Shown: positions 1-12,441 of the stretch, piece by piece
Layout: each line of letters starts with the position of its first letter
How positions within the stretch are numbered: the stretch's first letter is position 1
Assembly: GCF_001577835.2 (NCBI RefSeq)
Contig: NC_029516.1
Coordinates: 82,742,328-82,806,327 of the forward strand
DNA: 64,000 bases
Direction: 5' to 3'
From: Coturnix japonica
Taxonomy: Eukaryota; Chordata; Aves; Galliformes; Phasianidae
Notes under the pieces: generated by a model
The model's input: the letters and a program-made list of their open reading frames with translations, nothing else
Told to the model about the DNA's origin: nothing
Databases searched by the model: none
Translations under genes and position numbers: made by a program

Positions 1-331
1 GTAGCACTCATGGGTTGATCCCTGATGCCTTGATATTTTGGAGGTGGCGAGGCCTCAGGTGGGAGATCTGCACAGCACATTCTCTAGAAGATGAGCTACA
101 AGAGGAGCTTGCATCTTCCCATGTGGATGCAGACAGTCCCATGCCAGCGATGGGAGAGACCACCAGACATTTGTTGTTGGCCACCTCTACTCCTCCACCC
201 GAATGGCATTTGGTTCTTCTGCCGAGAAGCCCAAATTTCACTCATTCCTCTGCAAAGTCTCTCTCCTTGAGACATAATTGCTTACTGGCCCCATATGCAT
301 AATTATGCATAATATCACAGTTCTATATATG

Positions 332-363
<32 letters not shown>

Positions 364-2312
364 TATCACGCACCCACGCACTTGTCTTCCCTTTCTGGAT
401 AAGAAGTCTACAAAGAGAGGAGTGGGATGAAAAGTGAATGGAACCGAAGAACCATGACACGATCAACAGCAGCTGCAGCCAGTGGGTATTATTTCATAAA
501 TGTAGTGTCTCTTGTACATACTGCTTCAGGGCAGGAACTGCAATTCATTTCAGCTTTAAAAGGAAAAAGAGAAAGTCAGCAGGAGCTCTTCTTCCTTGGA
601 GATCATGTGCTGCATCTGAATTGAGCCCCTCCTCCCAGCCTGCCGCCCCAGCAGCACTGCCCGGACCATGGCTCTGGTGGAGGGCTCTCCCCTGGTCATC
701 TCCCCATGGCCAAAATTGGTCCCTCCCCAGCCCAGCAGCTCTTGCACCGAGCACAGGCTTTGCCAGGAAGCGGCACCTGTGATGGTCCCAAGAAGGTACC
801 TTGCCAGTGACGTTTCTTCGTTGTTCTGGCCGTGTGTTGCCCATTCTCAAATGTCTGTTTTTATAGGCGAACTCTAATGAGTTTCAACATGACGCTTTTC
901 AGACCACTCTCTCTGCTGTAACTTTCTGTTATGAACCCAAAATGAAAGAGAGATAGCTTATCCATGCATGATGTCGGAAAAAAATGTTTGGGATTTTTTT
1001 TTTTTTTTTAAAAAGAACAAAACAAACTTTGTACTATGTTGCACTAAAACATGTTTTATACAACACACCCGAGAACTGTAGTAAACTGTGTTGAAATTGT
1101 GATTCATATTGCTGCTGGTGTTTGTCTGATCTGGGCTTTCACTGCACCTTTATGCCCAGTCTCTGCATAACGGTGTGCTGAATTCTGGAGCCAACTCCCC
1201 CCCATTGGCAGTCTCCTGCCTTGTTCCCCACTGCACCAACTCCATCCTTCTCAGCAGTCCTTCACCACTCATCCAGGTGAAGCCAGTGCTCCCAGCATAC
1301 TCCCCTTTCCCATCCCTTCCTTCATCCCATCATGGAAAATAGCATTTAACAGAGACATCCCAGGGCGATGTATTGAATGGGACACGCTGTTTTTGAAATT
1401 GCTCTTGAAATAATAAGTATTTTACTGTGTAACAGTCTGGGTTTGAAGAAATGTTTTTTAATAGAATAATCCACAGTAAATGGTAAGCAAATAACCATTA
1501 ACAGAAATAATCATTGCTGTAAGCAGATAATTATAATTGACTAAGAAGCTACTGAAGTTGATGTAAAATGCAGCCTCCTAATGTTCTCTTTATACCCACC
1601 CTTATCTTCCATACAGGTGTGGTTAGTAGGGCTTACATCCCTTGTTAATTGGAGCATGGAGTGTGATACATTCCTTCACTGGAGCAAAAGTGCCATGAAG
1701 CTGCACAATGCACTTGCAGCAGCCGGAGTTTTTGTTTCTTTCTACACACATACAAAACAAAACAAAACAAGCAGTCTGCTAAAATAATCACATACGAAAG
1801 CTTTCTTGTTCCTGAGGCAACTGGCTGTTTGCTCCCTCCCCTAGCGGGCTGTCTGGAGCAATATCTGTTGTAATTGCTGTGCAGAGGAGGAGAGCTTTTA
1901 GAGCTGGTGGCAGTTCTCATTGACAGTACAGTACCAGGTGATGAGCTTGCATTAGCCATTGCTGGTTTACTGCAAGGCATCTCTGCCAGCCCTGTAGTCA
2001 GGCATGAGAATCTCTGACCCTCTCTGGCATGCTTAGAGTGGCAGGACCCTGTTTTGGAGCAGCTTTTGTGCGTTTTGCTGCCTGTCTAGCTGCTGGAGCA
2101 TTGCTGGCAGCACTACAGTGTGTGCTTCTCCTCCACTTGAGACTCAGCCACTGTGCAGAGGAGGAGGGAAGTCTCATCTCAGCTGCTTGCAGGTTGGGTA
2201 TGCTGCTGTATGCTCCCATCAAACCACCACCAAGCCTTCAAATGGTCTCCCTGCTGAAGCGAACACGCTGACAGAAAAATGCAAGCCTCACCCTGGCCTA
2301 CCCTCAAGTGCA
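1..2312. other. ADPRH 3' UTR and downstream flank
   Basis: No coding exon could be supported here. In mammals PLA1A lies next to ADPRH on this side, but I do not see a recognisable PLA1A exon, so it would start beyond the left edge or be absent. The sequence immediately below 2313 must hold the ADPRH 3' UTR. A minus-strand ATTAAA (plus TTTAAT at 1457-1462) is a weak poly(A)-signal candidate. A short TA then CA dinucleotide run occupies about 325-364. Confidence 0.5.
325..364. repeat. Compound (TA)n/(CA)n microsatellite
   Basis: Perfect TA repeats pass directly into CA repeats. This is a simple repeat with no gene nearby. Confidence 0.9.
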
Positions 2313-2706
2313 TTAAGCCTGGGAAATACGGTACAGCTCCTTGGCCACCTGCTCTAGACGCTCCTTGTACTCCAGGTCGGCATAGAGGGAGGCGGCAATG
2401 CCGCGGAAGCCGTGCATGGCCCCCCACCAGCAAGCTGCAATGACAGCAGTAGAATCACTGTCTCCCGCATGGAAGAAAGCACGGTGAGCCAGCTCTGTCC
2501 AGGAGTCCCCTGCACCCAGCAGTGCATCGTAGGCAATCATGGGGGCATCGTGCCCACTGCTGCCCCCCCAGCCATTGTAGCTGAGGGAGGTGTAAAAAGA
2601 ATCCCTCTCTTCCACACCGTACTTGGAGGGGAAGGTGGGTGGCGAGACCCCGTCCAAGATGCCTCTCTTTTTCAGGTACGCTTTCCATTGCTCTTCAAAG
2701 TAAGAC
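2313..2706 (-). CDS. ADPRH: ADPRH last coding exon
   Basis: The acceptor GATTTTAG at 2707-2714 precedes GTCTTACTTTG, completing Trp220. The frame then runs [19 protein letters not shown] to a TAA at 2315-2313. It carries [19 protein letters not shown] and the second metal site AGDSDST (Asp302, Asp304). The sequence immediately upstream of the acceptor is CR1 LINE (see that entry), so part of the splice-site context is transposon-derived. Confidence 0.94.
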
Positions 2707-5700
2707 CTAAAATCACAGAATCGTTACAGTTGGAAAAGATCACTAAATCACCCAGTCCAACTACCAGCCCATCCACATCATGCCCACTAACCATGATCCT
2801 CAGTGCCACACGCTTCTTGAATGGTGACTCCCCCACCTCCCTGGGTTACCTGTGCCACTGCCTCAGTGCTCTTCCTGAGATGTTTCTTAATTCCCAACCT
2901 GAACCTAGGGTAAGAGGAGTCCTGCTGTCAAATCATACAGCTTGGCTGCCTGAAAACATGCCACCAAAAAAGCCCGGAGCGGCAGCTCAGCATCATGGCA
3001 GGTGACATCCCCTGTTGTTGGAAGGGACGGGATTTACAGTAAGAGGCACTGAGATTTCCCCTCTTTCCAGCCACATGGGTGAAGGCAACCCAGCACCTGC
3101 CACTGTCACCTCAAAGGATTCAAAGGCTCAGACCGAGAACTGAGTCATCCATAAGGTTCAGAGTGCCTCTTAACGCAGCGCCACACTGGGTGCACGTCCC
3201 CATTTGGTTACCACTTTCAGACTGAGCTCAACCCCATGTCTGGTTCTGTTCCCCAGCCCTGCTTCTCATCTTTCATCACATCATGGCTGAGGTAAAAAGC
3301 CTGGCTGCGTCATGTTGGGTCCAGAAAACACTACATGACACTAAACCTGCCATTTCTATGTTAGATGTATTTTTCCCTTCAGACTTTCCAAGCCAATTGG
3401 ATCCCGTGGCAAGGATGGGCTGCTCTAAGAGTCTACCATAACATGACTCCTCAAGCTTAGGTATGAACAGAGCTCACTCTCCTGTGCTCTAGGTTCACTT
3501 TGCTCCCCACAGAACCCATCCCAGCAGCTCACCAGTGCTTCATGTTCTCCTCCACAAAGGAGCCAGCATCATGCACGTAGGCCTTGGCACTCGGCAGCAC
3601 ATCCAGCAGCTTCTTTCCCCAAGCCTGGGGCGGCACGCCATTCACTGCAAGCGCTGTGAAGAGGGCAGAGGCCAGAGAGCCCAGGTAGCCAGTAGGGTTG
3701 TGGTGGGTCATCCGTCCGCTCTCAATACTGACTTTCACCAACGTGTCCAGCTCAGCAGCACTGTGGAAACGCAGCCCGATGCACATGGAGCGCATGGCAG
3801 CCCCACAGCCACCCGCCTTGGAGCTGAAGGGAGCTTTCCAGGTCTCTGGTCTTCCTGGGTCAAGATTCAGCGCATTCTTCATACTTGTTCCACCTGGGCA
3901 GGGGGAGAGAGCCAGTGCTGGTAATGCACCCCTCTGGAGCGCAGTGCTGCCAGTGCTGCATGCAGGGGGTCTCCCAGGGACCATTACTCAGTGTAAGGCT
4001 TCCCTGGAAAAAAAGCTGCTGTCTTCTGCCTGAAACTGCCAGCGCACCTTGGGTATTCATTCCCAGGGAGAGCCAGTCATTCTGGTTTGTGAAAATAATT
4101 AAAAAGCCCAGGGGGGTAAAAAACAATCCCCTGCTGATTTATGTGTGTAGCTGTTACTGTTAATATTTGTATTTCATGTTTCTAGATAGCATCTATGAGG
4201 CACATGCTGTGTATGCTAGGCATCTTATGCACACACAGATCTAGACACCTAGATGGACATACACAGAAGGGATATTGGGAGGGCCATCAGATCACATTGA
4301 TCCCAACCCACTGCAACAATGAACACCTCTCCTTTTTTCCTGATGGGTGTTCAACTCTTCCTCAGGACCCATTAATGACACAGAGCCACAAGGGCGCCCA
4401 GGAATCCTACCCAGTGCCTCACCACTAAGAAATGTTCCCTGCAAGAAACCCAGATCTCCCTCGCTGCAGTTTTGCTTTGTCAGAAAGTGATAAATTAAGT
4501 ACTTGCCTCATCGCAACAAGGTTGTGCGTATCTGGCTTTGCCATATTTCTCCTAAATCAGCTGAAGAACAACTGCATTACATCAGATCAAAAGTCATGCA
4601 AAGGAGCCTGCGTGGGTCAGAGCTCAGACCCAAAGGGCCACATGTACCGTACATACTCCCATGGACATACCCACCCTGAACTGTTCTCCCCAGCTTGAGT
4701 CCATGAGTGCTTTCAGGTGTTTTTAATATCCCATGGTAATCAGAGCCACAGTTTTGTTATGCAAAGTATTTCACAGAATAGTAGGCGTTGGAAGTGATCT
4801 CTGGAGATCATCTCGGCCAGCCGCCATTTAACAGTTCTCTTCAATTCCCTTCTAATTTTTAAATTCTCCATTCTCCACACTATTCAAGCCTATGAACACT
4901 TCGTCCCTGCTCCTCAGCTCACTTGTTCCAGGCAGATGCCCTGGCTCAACCCCAGCCCAGCTCTGCTTCTCCTCACGTGGGATGGCACACACTGCCTTCT
5001 CTCTACTCACTCCCATCCCTTTCTTATTTCTGCTATTCGCTTTTCAAAGCAATGATTCTGCTTCTTCCCGTGCTGCAGTTTTGGTAGCATATTAGTTAGC
5101 CCAACACATCTATAGGTAAAGCCACCTGCCCAAACACGTCCAAATAATTTCACTGTGCAGCCACTTCCTTCAGCTTCAGCCATGAAACAAGTTGGGAGTG
5201 CTAAGCATTCGGCTTCTGTGCAAGGAAGGGCAAATAGGTTTCAAACATCACATTATTTTTGATTCTCTTTTGCGTTGCCTTTTTTAACCTAGTTTTCTCT
5301 TCTGGACAGTTCTGAAATATTTCTCCTCCAGCACAGAATAAAGTCTTGGGCAGATTTCAGGTACCTTCGTTTAGCTTTTTTGGTATGTTAGACAACAGCA
5401 AAGCTTCTCTCACCATTTTGTACCTGGTGCTCACTCAGAAAGCCAAGCTAAGTGAGAAAGAATACCAAGGAAGAAGCTTGCTCAAGAAACTTCACATCGC
5501 CAGGCAATTCTGCTATCTCTGGTGCAGACTGACCTCCATGGCCTGGGACCTTGCCAGTCACAGTGAGACACTGCACTATATACTCTACAGAACAGTTTGC
5601 TTCTTTTCTTGCGCGCATAAGCTTGGCAGTACAACTTGGTATATGGCAGTCTGTTTTACAGCTCCCTTGTAATCAAAATATGTCCAAATCCAAGCACAGC

Positions 5701-8700
5701 TCTAAGATCGCCTCCCAGCCATGTGCTAGCAATAAATCATGGTTGGCTGCTGCCAGGGATAAGGTCACATGGATGATTTCATGGTCCTGATCTGAGTGTC
5801 TGTAGCATCCTTCTCTTCTGACAGAGCTGCTACATTACGGGCATATTAGATTGGTGTGGGATGCAGCTCTCTGTGCTCGCTCGCTCTGAATGGTTGTCTC
5901 AAACTGAAAATGCAGCTTCACCCTGTTGCTTTCAGACTGTTCACCCAGCATGTCAACTGAAATGAACTTTGAGAATGGGAACAGCCTAAACAAGGGTTCC
6001 CCATAGGAAAAAAACAGGTTGCCGATCAGCGCAGCCCACGCTGTCAGGCTACTTTCATTCTCATGAATTCCCCACAGCATGACCCAGGCACAAACCCGTG
6101 CTGCAACTTCACCAGCCTCCACCACAGTGTGCCTACATGCCAGCCTCTTGCATGATGCTTGTGTCACACACTGCCCAGTAGATGAGCCCCGCTGCTTTTG
6201 CTGGGCCACCCAAACACTGGCTCTGCACAGATGTTCTTGATGCATCCTTCAAGGCTGGGTTGGATGAGGCCCTGGGTGTCTGATCCACTGGGTGATAACC
6301 CTGCCTATGGCAGGGGGTTGGAGCTGAATGAGCTTAAGGTCTTTTCCAACCCAAACCATTCTGTGATTCTGTGACTCTTCCTTCTGGTCATTTACAGAGT
6401 GATGTCTCAAAAGTAGGCATGCATTCGAGCCTCTAAGTAAGCTTTCTATGGGATGGATTAGTTCAGTGCTGGGTGCTATGCATCAACTGTAAAGAGTGAT
6501 ATCAGTATAATTGCCAACTTTGTTAAGATTAACTGGAAATTGAAGCATTTTGCACATCTAAATACACTAAGTTCATACACTTATAAAAAGACCTCCAAAA
6601 GATTCTATTGGACAAAACTATGATTGTTAAGAAAGCTGTGCCAATCATCCTACCTATGTGCCCTTAGGTAGGTGGACCTCTTGGAGGGGAGAGAGAGCAA
6701 AGGAACCAGGGCAGCTTAAAGTCAAAATCTGGCCAAAAAAAGGAGAAAGATTTTTGCAATCCCATTGAAACTGCGAGAGAAACATTTTGTCAGGACATGT
6801 TTGAGCAGGTTGAGAGCAGGCAACAAAAACAGTGCTCGAGAAGAAGTGAGATTGTTCTTTCATTAGCTGCAATTGAAAGGAAAATGAGGAAGATGACAAG
6901 GCTTAAGCTGTTTTGCAATAACAAGAAGACAGTTGCTTGCACAAGATACGTATTACTTTAGGACATTACCACTAATAACCTGCAAATGAATAGAAGAAAG
7001 TAGAACAAAGCAGTGTGCAACAGCTAGGGCTCCCAAGATTTAAGTAGCACTGTAAATTACAGTGCTTTTAAATAGTTAAAATGTTAAACAATTGATAAAC
7101 TGATGATGGGAGACTAAACTGAAATCATACTCTTGGGCCTTTTGAGAACCAGATTTTGGAGGAACTGCTGTAGGAGTCTCTGAAACCAGAAACTCAGGAA
7201 GCCTATCAAATCCTGGTTAGGCATTCCTTTCACTAACAATGAGAACCGAGGAGTGACATGAGGAGGGGACTGTTCCAAGAAGCAAAAAGTGTGGGAAGGA
7301 AGCTGGACTGAGAAGATTGCAGGTACAACTAGATGGTATTTCTGGAATGGAATAATATCACAGGATCAGAATCATAGAATGGCCTAGGTTGAAAAGGACC
7401 ATAATGATCTAGGGTCACCAACCAGTAGACCACGCTGCCTAGAGCCACAATAGGCTTTCATTCCATTTATCTAGACTCTCACATGAGTGCAGAGGGTAGT
7501 GGTTGCTTGGGAATTGTCAGTCCGTATAACAAAGGTGGGTTAAAACAACCACGGAGCCATAGGTAGAGGACTTGGAAACAGAATGAAAGGCAACAGTTTT
7601 GAAGGTTTACTGGACAGTTGTGCAGGCCATGTAGTTATATCATGAAAAAAGAAATACGATCAGGGCTGTAGCATGTCACAAAAGCCATAATGGAGGTAGG
7701 GATTAATTTGGCATTGAATTAAGACAATGAGATACATGGCCTTTGTCTCTGCTGTGACTGTCTGATGACTAATAAAGTTGTGGGAATCCCTTTATTATCA
7801 TAGGTTTTGGTTTTCAGATCTGGATTCCCTAGTGTAGGTGAGCGATGTGACTTTCCCCCACCATTGTGGGGGAATCTCCTCTCTATTGGGTGAAAATTGC
7901 ACCAGCAAATTTCCATTCTCAACCTTAAAAGCTGCAATTCCCCAGTGAGTATTCAATTTGCCCAGAAAAGCATCATCTCAGGTTATGCTCTCAGTTATAA
8001 TCTATTCTGAATTGCCATAAGAAGTTACTGACAGGCAACTTCTATTGTTAGGGCTTACCATTACATCATGGAGACCCTGGACTGCTGACAGCTTTTCAGG
8101 CTATGAGTTAGGCATTCCCTTTAGTAGTCTGTTAGTGAGCATTAAATAGCTTGGTTTCAGATTTCAGCTTTCAGAGGCCAAGACCAGCCCAACTCCTGCC
8201 CTGTGGCTGCAGCAGGAGCAATCCCAAGGGCTATTGCAAGAGCATTTTCAACAGACTTCCATTTTTTCCACATTAGTTTCCTTCCACTCCAAAACATTTT
8301 GATGTCAGTGTCCATGGATGCAGTTCCCACTAACTAAGCTGCACATCTTTATTTAGCCAGCTAACCTGGCCTTTTCTTGTCGCTCTGATTAGTTGCCATA
8401 GCTAATTTATTTTGAAATCTTTCATTTCCATGTGAGAACAGCTCACCTAAGTTACCCACCTAAGGACTGCAGCAGGCATGCTATCGGCCTCAGCTATTAA
8501 TCACTAACATTTCAGTTTTAGACTCTTTTCAGCTTAGGTTTTAGTCACCAAGCTTAGATAGCAGAGGCAGAATTAGCTTCCAGTTGTTGCCTCACTGCCA
8601 GCTGTGGTTGCTCCGTCTTGGCAGAGCCCATCAGTTAGGGGACCTACAAGACATTCCTTTGCCAAATTAGCAGTGAATCTGTTGAAATTTTAACCTGCTA

Positions 8701-10271
8701 ATGGCTGCTATCCTGGCAAGCATCATAACCCCCTCTTAAATATTTTATTCATTAAGCTACTCTGACAACAGAGATCATCCATCTTGCAGAACACTGATAT
8801 TTGCATCCTTTACAAGAGGGTTGGAAGTGGCCATGAAAAGGCATGCAGAGTAAATTCCTGCTTGAATTTCTTATCTGGCTTACCATAGACATGCACAGCT
8901 CTGTCACACTATGCTCAGTGACCCTACAAGAATAATGCAAGGTATTTTCCCAGGAAAACATCTTTAATGTCAAGCCAGAACATTCCTGATATACTTGGGG
9001 CTCTACCAATAGGCAAGTCTGCAGCCTGTTTCTTTTCACTGTATGAACTCTGCATTACATCACAGCATTTGAGTGTCCCTAGACAGTTTGTGCTGCCTGA
9101 AGTAGCCAAACGTAGCCCAGCCTCAATTGTTTGTATTTGATTCAAGTATCTGGATTAAGCTGGACCATCTGCACAGAAAAAGACAGGGTTGGTCAGCAGG
9201 CCTGGGTGAACCAGGAATGATAGGAATATATTGCGTGCAGCTCAGCCACTGCAGCCTGTCCACTTATCCTTCCCCAAGCTGCTGCACCCCCTACATCCCT
9301 GCTGATTGTGGAACACTGAGTTTACATGCAGAAACAGAACCTGGAGCTACATGGCTCAGAAAAGATAACTGTGATCTTTCTGTTATGCTGCAGAAAACGG
9401 ACATGTAGAGCTAGCCAAAATTGGGCCTTGGGCTTAATAAACTTAATTATTCCGAACAAGGATTTCTGCACCTTTAAATATATTTTATGTGCAGTGTATA
9501 GCATTTATTACCAGAAATTCTATATTAACTCTCTGTTTACATGTGCTGCTTTAAGATGGCTCATTCTACATGGCTGGAATCATTCTCTTCCTTCAAGAGT
9601 GTAGGAAAATACATATTCCCAGTGCAAAACCTAGCATTCCTCCCCTGAGCTCAAGACCAGGCCTCAAATACCTGTAAGAATGTCTTGTAAATACAGGCAA
9701 AATGTTGTCTTCTCTTATCTAGTTCTGAGAAGCCCAAACCACTTCAGCCTGCCTTTTTCCTATTCCCTCATTTCATCCTGAAACTGGTAGTGAGCATAGA
9801 AAACTTTTGTCTATGCATGAAATACAAGCAGTGAAATCAACAGACAAAAGCAGAGCCTTGAGGTAAGAAGCAAGGCTGGCCTTGGCTCCAAGCTGCAGGA
9901 AAGTGAGAGATGTTAGCCACAAGGAGAGGAGGCAGAGGGCAGTCCTGCCAAGGCAACACAATGGAGAGGTAACCTGGAGCTCTGTCATCCATGTCATTCA
10001 TGCACTCCTTGTAGTTCCTTGCAATCAGGGAATAGAGATGCATTAAATCTGGATTCTTCCCAGCAGCTACCAGGGCTTCGGCTGTGGCCAGGTGCATCAC
10101 TGTGTCATCACTGACTCTCCAGCCTTTGATGCTGAAGTTGCCAAGTCCTCCCATGGCTGCCAGCTCCTTGTGGATGGCTGGGCCACTTTGCAGGAACTCC
10201 CATTTTGCATTGTAATAGCCCAGCGTGTCCCCCAGTGCACTCAACACCATCGACGCCACGTAGTTTTCCAT
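2313..10271 (-). CDS. ADPRH: ADP-ribosylarginine hydrolase (ARH1), complete in three coding exons
   Basis: The enzyme hydrolyses the N-glycosidic bond between ADP-ribose and arginine, reversing mono-ADP-ribosylation in the cytosol. Coding exons on the minus strand are 9974-10271, 3533-3893 and 2313-2706 (298+361+394 nt), joined in frame with GT-AG junctions and giving 350 residues, against about 357 in human. The N-terminus [20 protein letters not shown] and the motif [10 protein letters not shown] (Asp55, Asp56) are seen directly. The second metal site HAGDSDS places Asp302 and Asp304 at the same numbering as the human enzyme. The middle exon carries [16 protein letters not shown] and [17 protein letters not shown], hallmark segments of the family. 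All metal-binding residues are present, so it should be active. The start is the only ATG that gives the conserved N-terminus. Intron 1 is about 6.1 kb and intron 2 about 0.8 kb. ADPRL1 and ADPRS are relatives but match less well. Confidence 0.96.
2707..2905 (-). mobile_element. CR1 LINE fragment (3' end)
   Basis: The CR1 3' terminal region reads on the minus strand. In plus orientation it starts TCACAGAATCGTTACAGTTG and continues with the usual CCAGTCCAAC segment, then about 130 bp of tail-proximal sequence. It lies in ADPRH intron 2 and its 3' end meets the acceptor of the last coding exon. It is 5'-truncated, as is usual for CR1, and fairly diverged. Confidence 0.85.
3533..3893 (-). CDS. 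ADPRH: ADPRH second coding exon
   Basis: The acceptor CCCCCTGCCCAG precedes GTGGAACAAG, completing Gly100. The exon ends CACTG|GTGAGC, splitting Trp220. It encodes residues 101-219, with the conserved [16 protein letters not shown] block and the [15 protein letters not shown] block seen in all ARH1 proteins. The phase (1 in, 2 out) fits both neighbouring exons. Confidence 0.95.
4771..4835 (-). mobile_element. CR1 LINE 3' fragment, short
   Basis: TCACAGAATAGTAGGCGTTG followed by a GATCTCTGGAGATCATCT-type segment is the reverse complement of a CR1 3' end. Only about 65 bp is recognisable. Confidence 0.7.
6240..6376 (+). mobile_element. CR1 LINE 3' fragment
   Basis: It contains the CR1 3' segment GGCAGGGGGTTGGAGCTGAA and TTTTCCAACCCAAACCATTC, ending in tandem TTCTGTGA units. 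It is strongly 5'-truncated. Confidence 0.9.
7360..7465 (-). mobile_element. CR1 LINE 3' fragment, diverged
   Basis: AATCATAGAATGGCCTAGGT and the following AAAAGGACCATAATGATCT match the reverse complement of a CR1 3' end. The inner part is diverged. Confidence 0.75.
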
Positions 10272-10320
10272 TGACTTAGGACACAGCTTTTGCCCAAGGA
10301 CTACTTCAGTGTAGAAAGCA
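9974..10320 (-). CDS. ADPRH: ADPRH first coding exon with 49 nt of 5' UTR
   Basis: The ATG is at 10271-10269. The coding part ends after Ala-Pro plus the first base of Gly100, at a donor CTCCAG|GTTACC. Upstream, a pyrimidine-rich CTTTTCTTCATAG acceptor puts the exon edge at 10320, so the exon begins with about 49 nt of untranslated leader spliced from a further 5' exon. It encodes residues 1-99, including the first metal-binding Asp pair. Confidence 0.93.
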
Positions 10321-10447
10321 CTATGAAGAAAAGGGAAATAAAAAATAATTAAAACAATGGATATTAAAAAAAATTAAATTCTTTCTCAGTTTAGTACAAC
10401 TACTAAACCTGTGGGAGTATATGCCTTCAAAGAACACCTTTCTCTGT

Positions 10448-10878
10448 AGGTCCAGAGGAGGCCGCAAGGATGATCAGAGGGCTGAAGCACCTCTCCTATG
10501 AAAGCTGAGGGAGCTGGGCTTGTTAAACTTGGAGAAGGCTCCACGGACTTCATTGCAGACTTTCAGCGCTTGAAGGGAGATTACAGTGGGAAGGAGTCTG
10601 ACTTTTAATATCTGGTAGTGACAGGACAAGGGGAACTGGCTTTAAACTAAAATAAAGGAGATTTAGGTTAGTTGTTAGGAAGAAATGCTTTACTCAGAGG
10701 CACTGGCACAGGCTGCCCAGAGAAGCTGTGGATGCCCCATCCCTGGAGGTGCTCAAGGCTGGGCTGGATGGGCCCCGGGCACCCTGAGCTGGTGGGGGAA
10801 GCCCTGCCCATGGCAGGGGGTTGGGTCTGGGAGATCTTTAATGTCCCTTCCAACCTAAGGCATTCTGTGATTCTGTGA
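10448..10878 (+). mobile_element. CR1 LINE fragment
   Basis: About 430 bp of the 3' part of CR1 from the AGGAGGCCGCAAGGATGATC segment. It runs through GAGGGAGCTGGGCTTGTT and CTGGAGGTGCTCAAGGCTGG to the terminal ATTCTGTGATTCTGTGA. It lies in the presumed 5' UTR intron of ADPRH. Confidence 0.93.
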
Positions 10879-11358
10879 ACATGCAGATAATGAAAGCACC
10901 TCCTATCAACGTTTTTGCCAAAGATAGCTCGCAGGAGTCAGGAGATCAGAACAGGCTCCCAGTGTCTTTCATACCACAAAGATAACTTGAGAATGAGCCC
11001 CACATTTACAGATGCAGAGTGAGTCTGTCTGCCCTCCAGCAGCATAGGGCAAGGCAAAACAGGCAGAGAGGGGCTCTGACCAACACTTGGCCCATAAACA
11101 GAAGCTGGCTATGGAAGTGTGCGCTGATATCGGCAGTCAGGCACCTGAGTGGGTATTGTAAACAACATTTCCCTTCTGGCCAAAACACTTTAAGCCTGCT
11201 GCTTTTTACTTCTGCCCTCGATATGGCTAAAGAACCATTAGTCTCCCTTCATCACTTGACTCAGGAAAGATACCGAAAGAAAAACCACAGACGCAGCAAA
11301 CATCTCAATTATTAATCGTCACTGTAAGACTTTGCTGCTACCCATCACCGCTACTTAC

Positions 11359-11560
11359 AGGGCCAGGATGGTGGCCACGGGATTCGGGTACCTTGCACCG
11401 CCTCTCCCAACCATCTGGCAGGGTACCGGCTGATGTTACCAGCCCCTTCCCCGGGCCAATGCAGATCTCCCGGCAGCTGACAAGGCCTCAAGGATGGCAG
11501 TGGTGGTGGCGGCAGCGAGTGCATGCATGCGTCACTGCTCTGCGACCGCCCAGCCCAAGA
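11359..11560 (-). promoter_or_regulatory. ADPRH: Probable ADPRH non-coding first exon and promoter region
   Basis: On the minus strand a strong donor CT|GTAAGTAG sits at 11358-11353. It is preceded by GC-rich sequence (about 11359-11560) containing CpGs and an alternating GCATGCATGC stretch. The first coding exon of ADPRH starts with an acceptor at 10320, so an upstream leader exon is required, and this is the best candidate seen within about 1 kb. This is inference from the splice signal and base composition only; the upper edge and the transcription start are not defined. Confidence 0.45.
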
Positions 11561-12217
11561 AGGGGGGGAGGAGGGTGGAAGGCCTCCTCTGGCAGCACAG
11601 AGCTGAACGCTCTCAGCCATAGCAGCAGTAGTGGGGCTGCGGAGGAGACCCCACAGCTGCCCTTGAGTGGAAGAAATCACAGTGCCCACAGCCCCAAAGC
11701 AGAGAGGAAAGCAGAGGCTGCCCCAGCAGCAAGATGGCAGCTGAGCGAAGCGCTGGCACTTGCTGACCCCACCGACCCCACCATAATTCACACTCACGGC
11801 CCCTGTGCTCCACTGCTTACACCCCACAGCCTGGCTGCTCCGTGTTGGCCACTGCTTCCTCTTCTGGGCCTCTCTCCTTTCTTTTCCTGGATTCTTTCCT
11901 ATCTCAGTGCCTTCGGGAGCCAAACAATCAATTGGAAAATGAAGTCACCACATGGAAATGAATTCTTTTGTTTTACAAAAACATTTTCAGCCTTCACCCT
12001 ACACTTCTACTGAAGCTGTGCACTGGTTTCCCAAGCACAAACAACACCCCTTTTAGCCCAACCCACAGCTTCCTCCTGTCTGTGAGCACACTTTGGCCTT
12101 CAAGCCCTGTGAGTCTCCAGTATCTGCTTAGAGCCGCAGCAGGCAGCATGGCCCCTCACTGAGCCAGGCCTCCTCTGGACTCATCCCTACCCTGGCTTAT
12201 GGCAGCAGTCCTGCTGC

Positions 12218-12441
12218 CTTGCATCTGGATACATTAGGAAGTATTACTTCTCAGAAAGGGTAGTCAGGCATTGGAATGCACTGCCCAGGGAGGTGATGGA
12301 GTCACCGACCATGGGAGTGTTCAAGAAACGTTTGGATGTTGTGTTGATGAATATGATTTAGCTGGGAAGTATTGGTAATGGTTGGACTAGACGATCTTCT
12401 AGGTCTTTTCCAACCTTGATAATTCTGTGATTCTGTGATAC
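12218..12441 (+). mobile_element. CR1 LINE 3' fragment (twin of the 17.9-kb copy)
   Basis: CR1 3' end containing GCATTGGAATGCACTGCCCA and TTTCCAACCTTGATAATTC, then tandem TTCTGTGA. It is nearly identical over about 215 bp to the copy at 17895-18112, so both belong to the same, comparatively young subfamily. Confidence 0.93.

Larger units (their letters stand above)
3894..9973 (-). other. ADPRH: ADPRH intron 1
   Basis: This 6.1-kb intron holds three short CR1 fragments (about 4771-4835 minus, 6240-6376 plus and 7360-7465 minus). I saw no further exon or RNA gene. Open frames here are short and without recognisable domains. Confidence 0.8.

Noticed and set aside
1-2300. PLA1A exon expected from mammalian gene order
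   Set aside because: No lipase motif or splice-bounded frame was seen on either strand in this interval.
11393-12013. 206-codon plus-strand open frame near the ADPRH leader exon
   Set aside because: It is antisense to the presumed ADPRH first exon in GC-rich DNA, with no homology I recognise.
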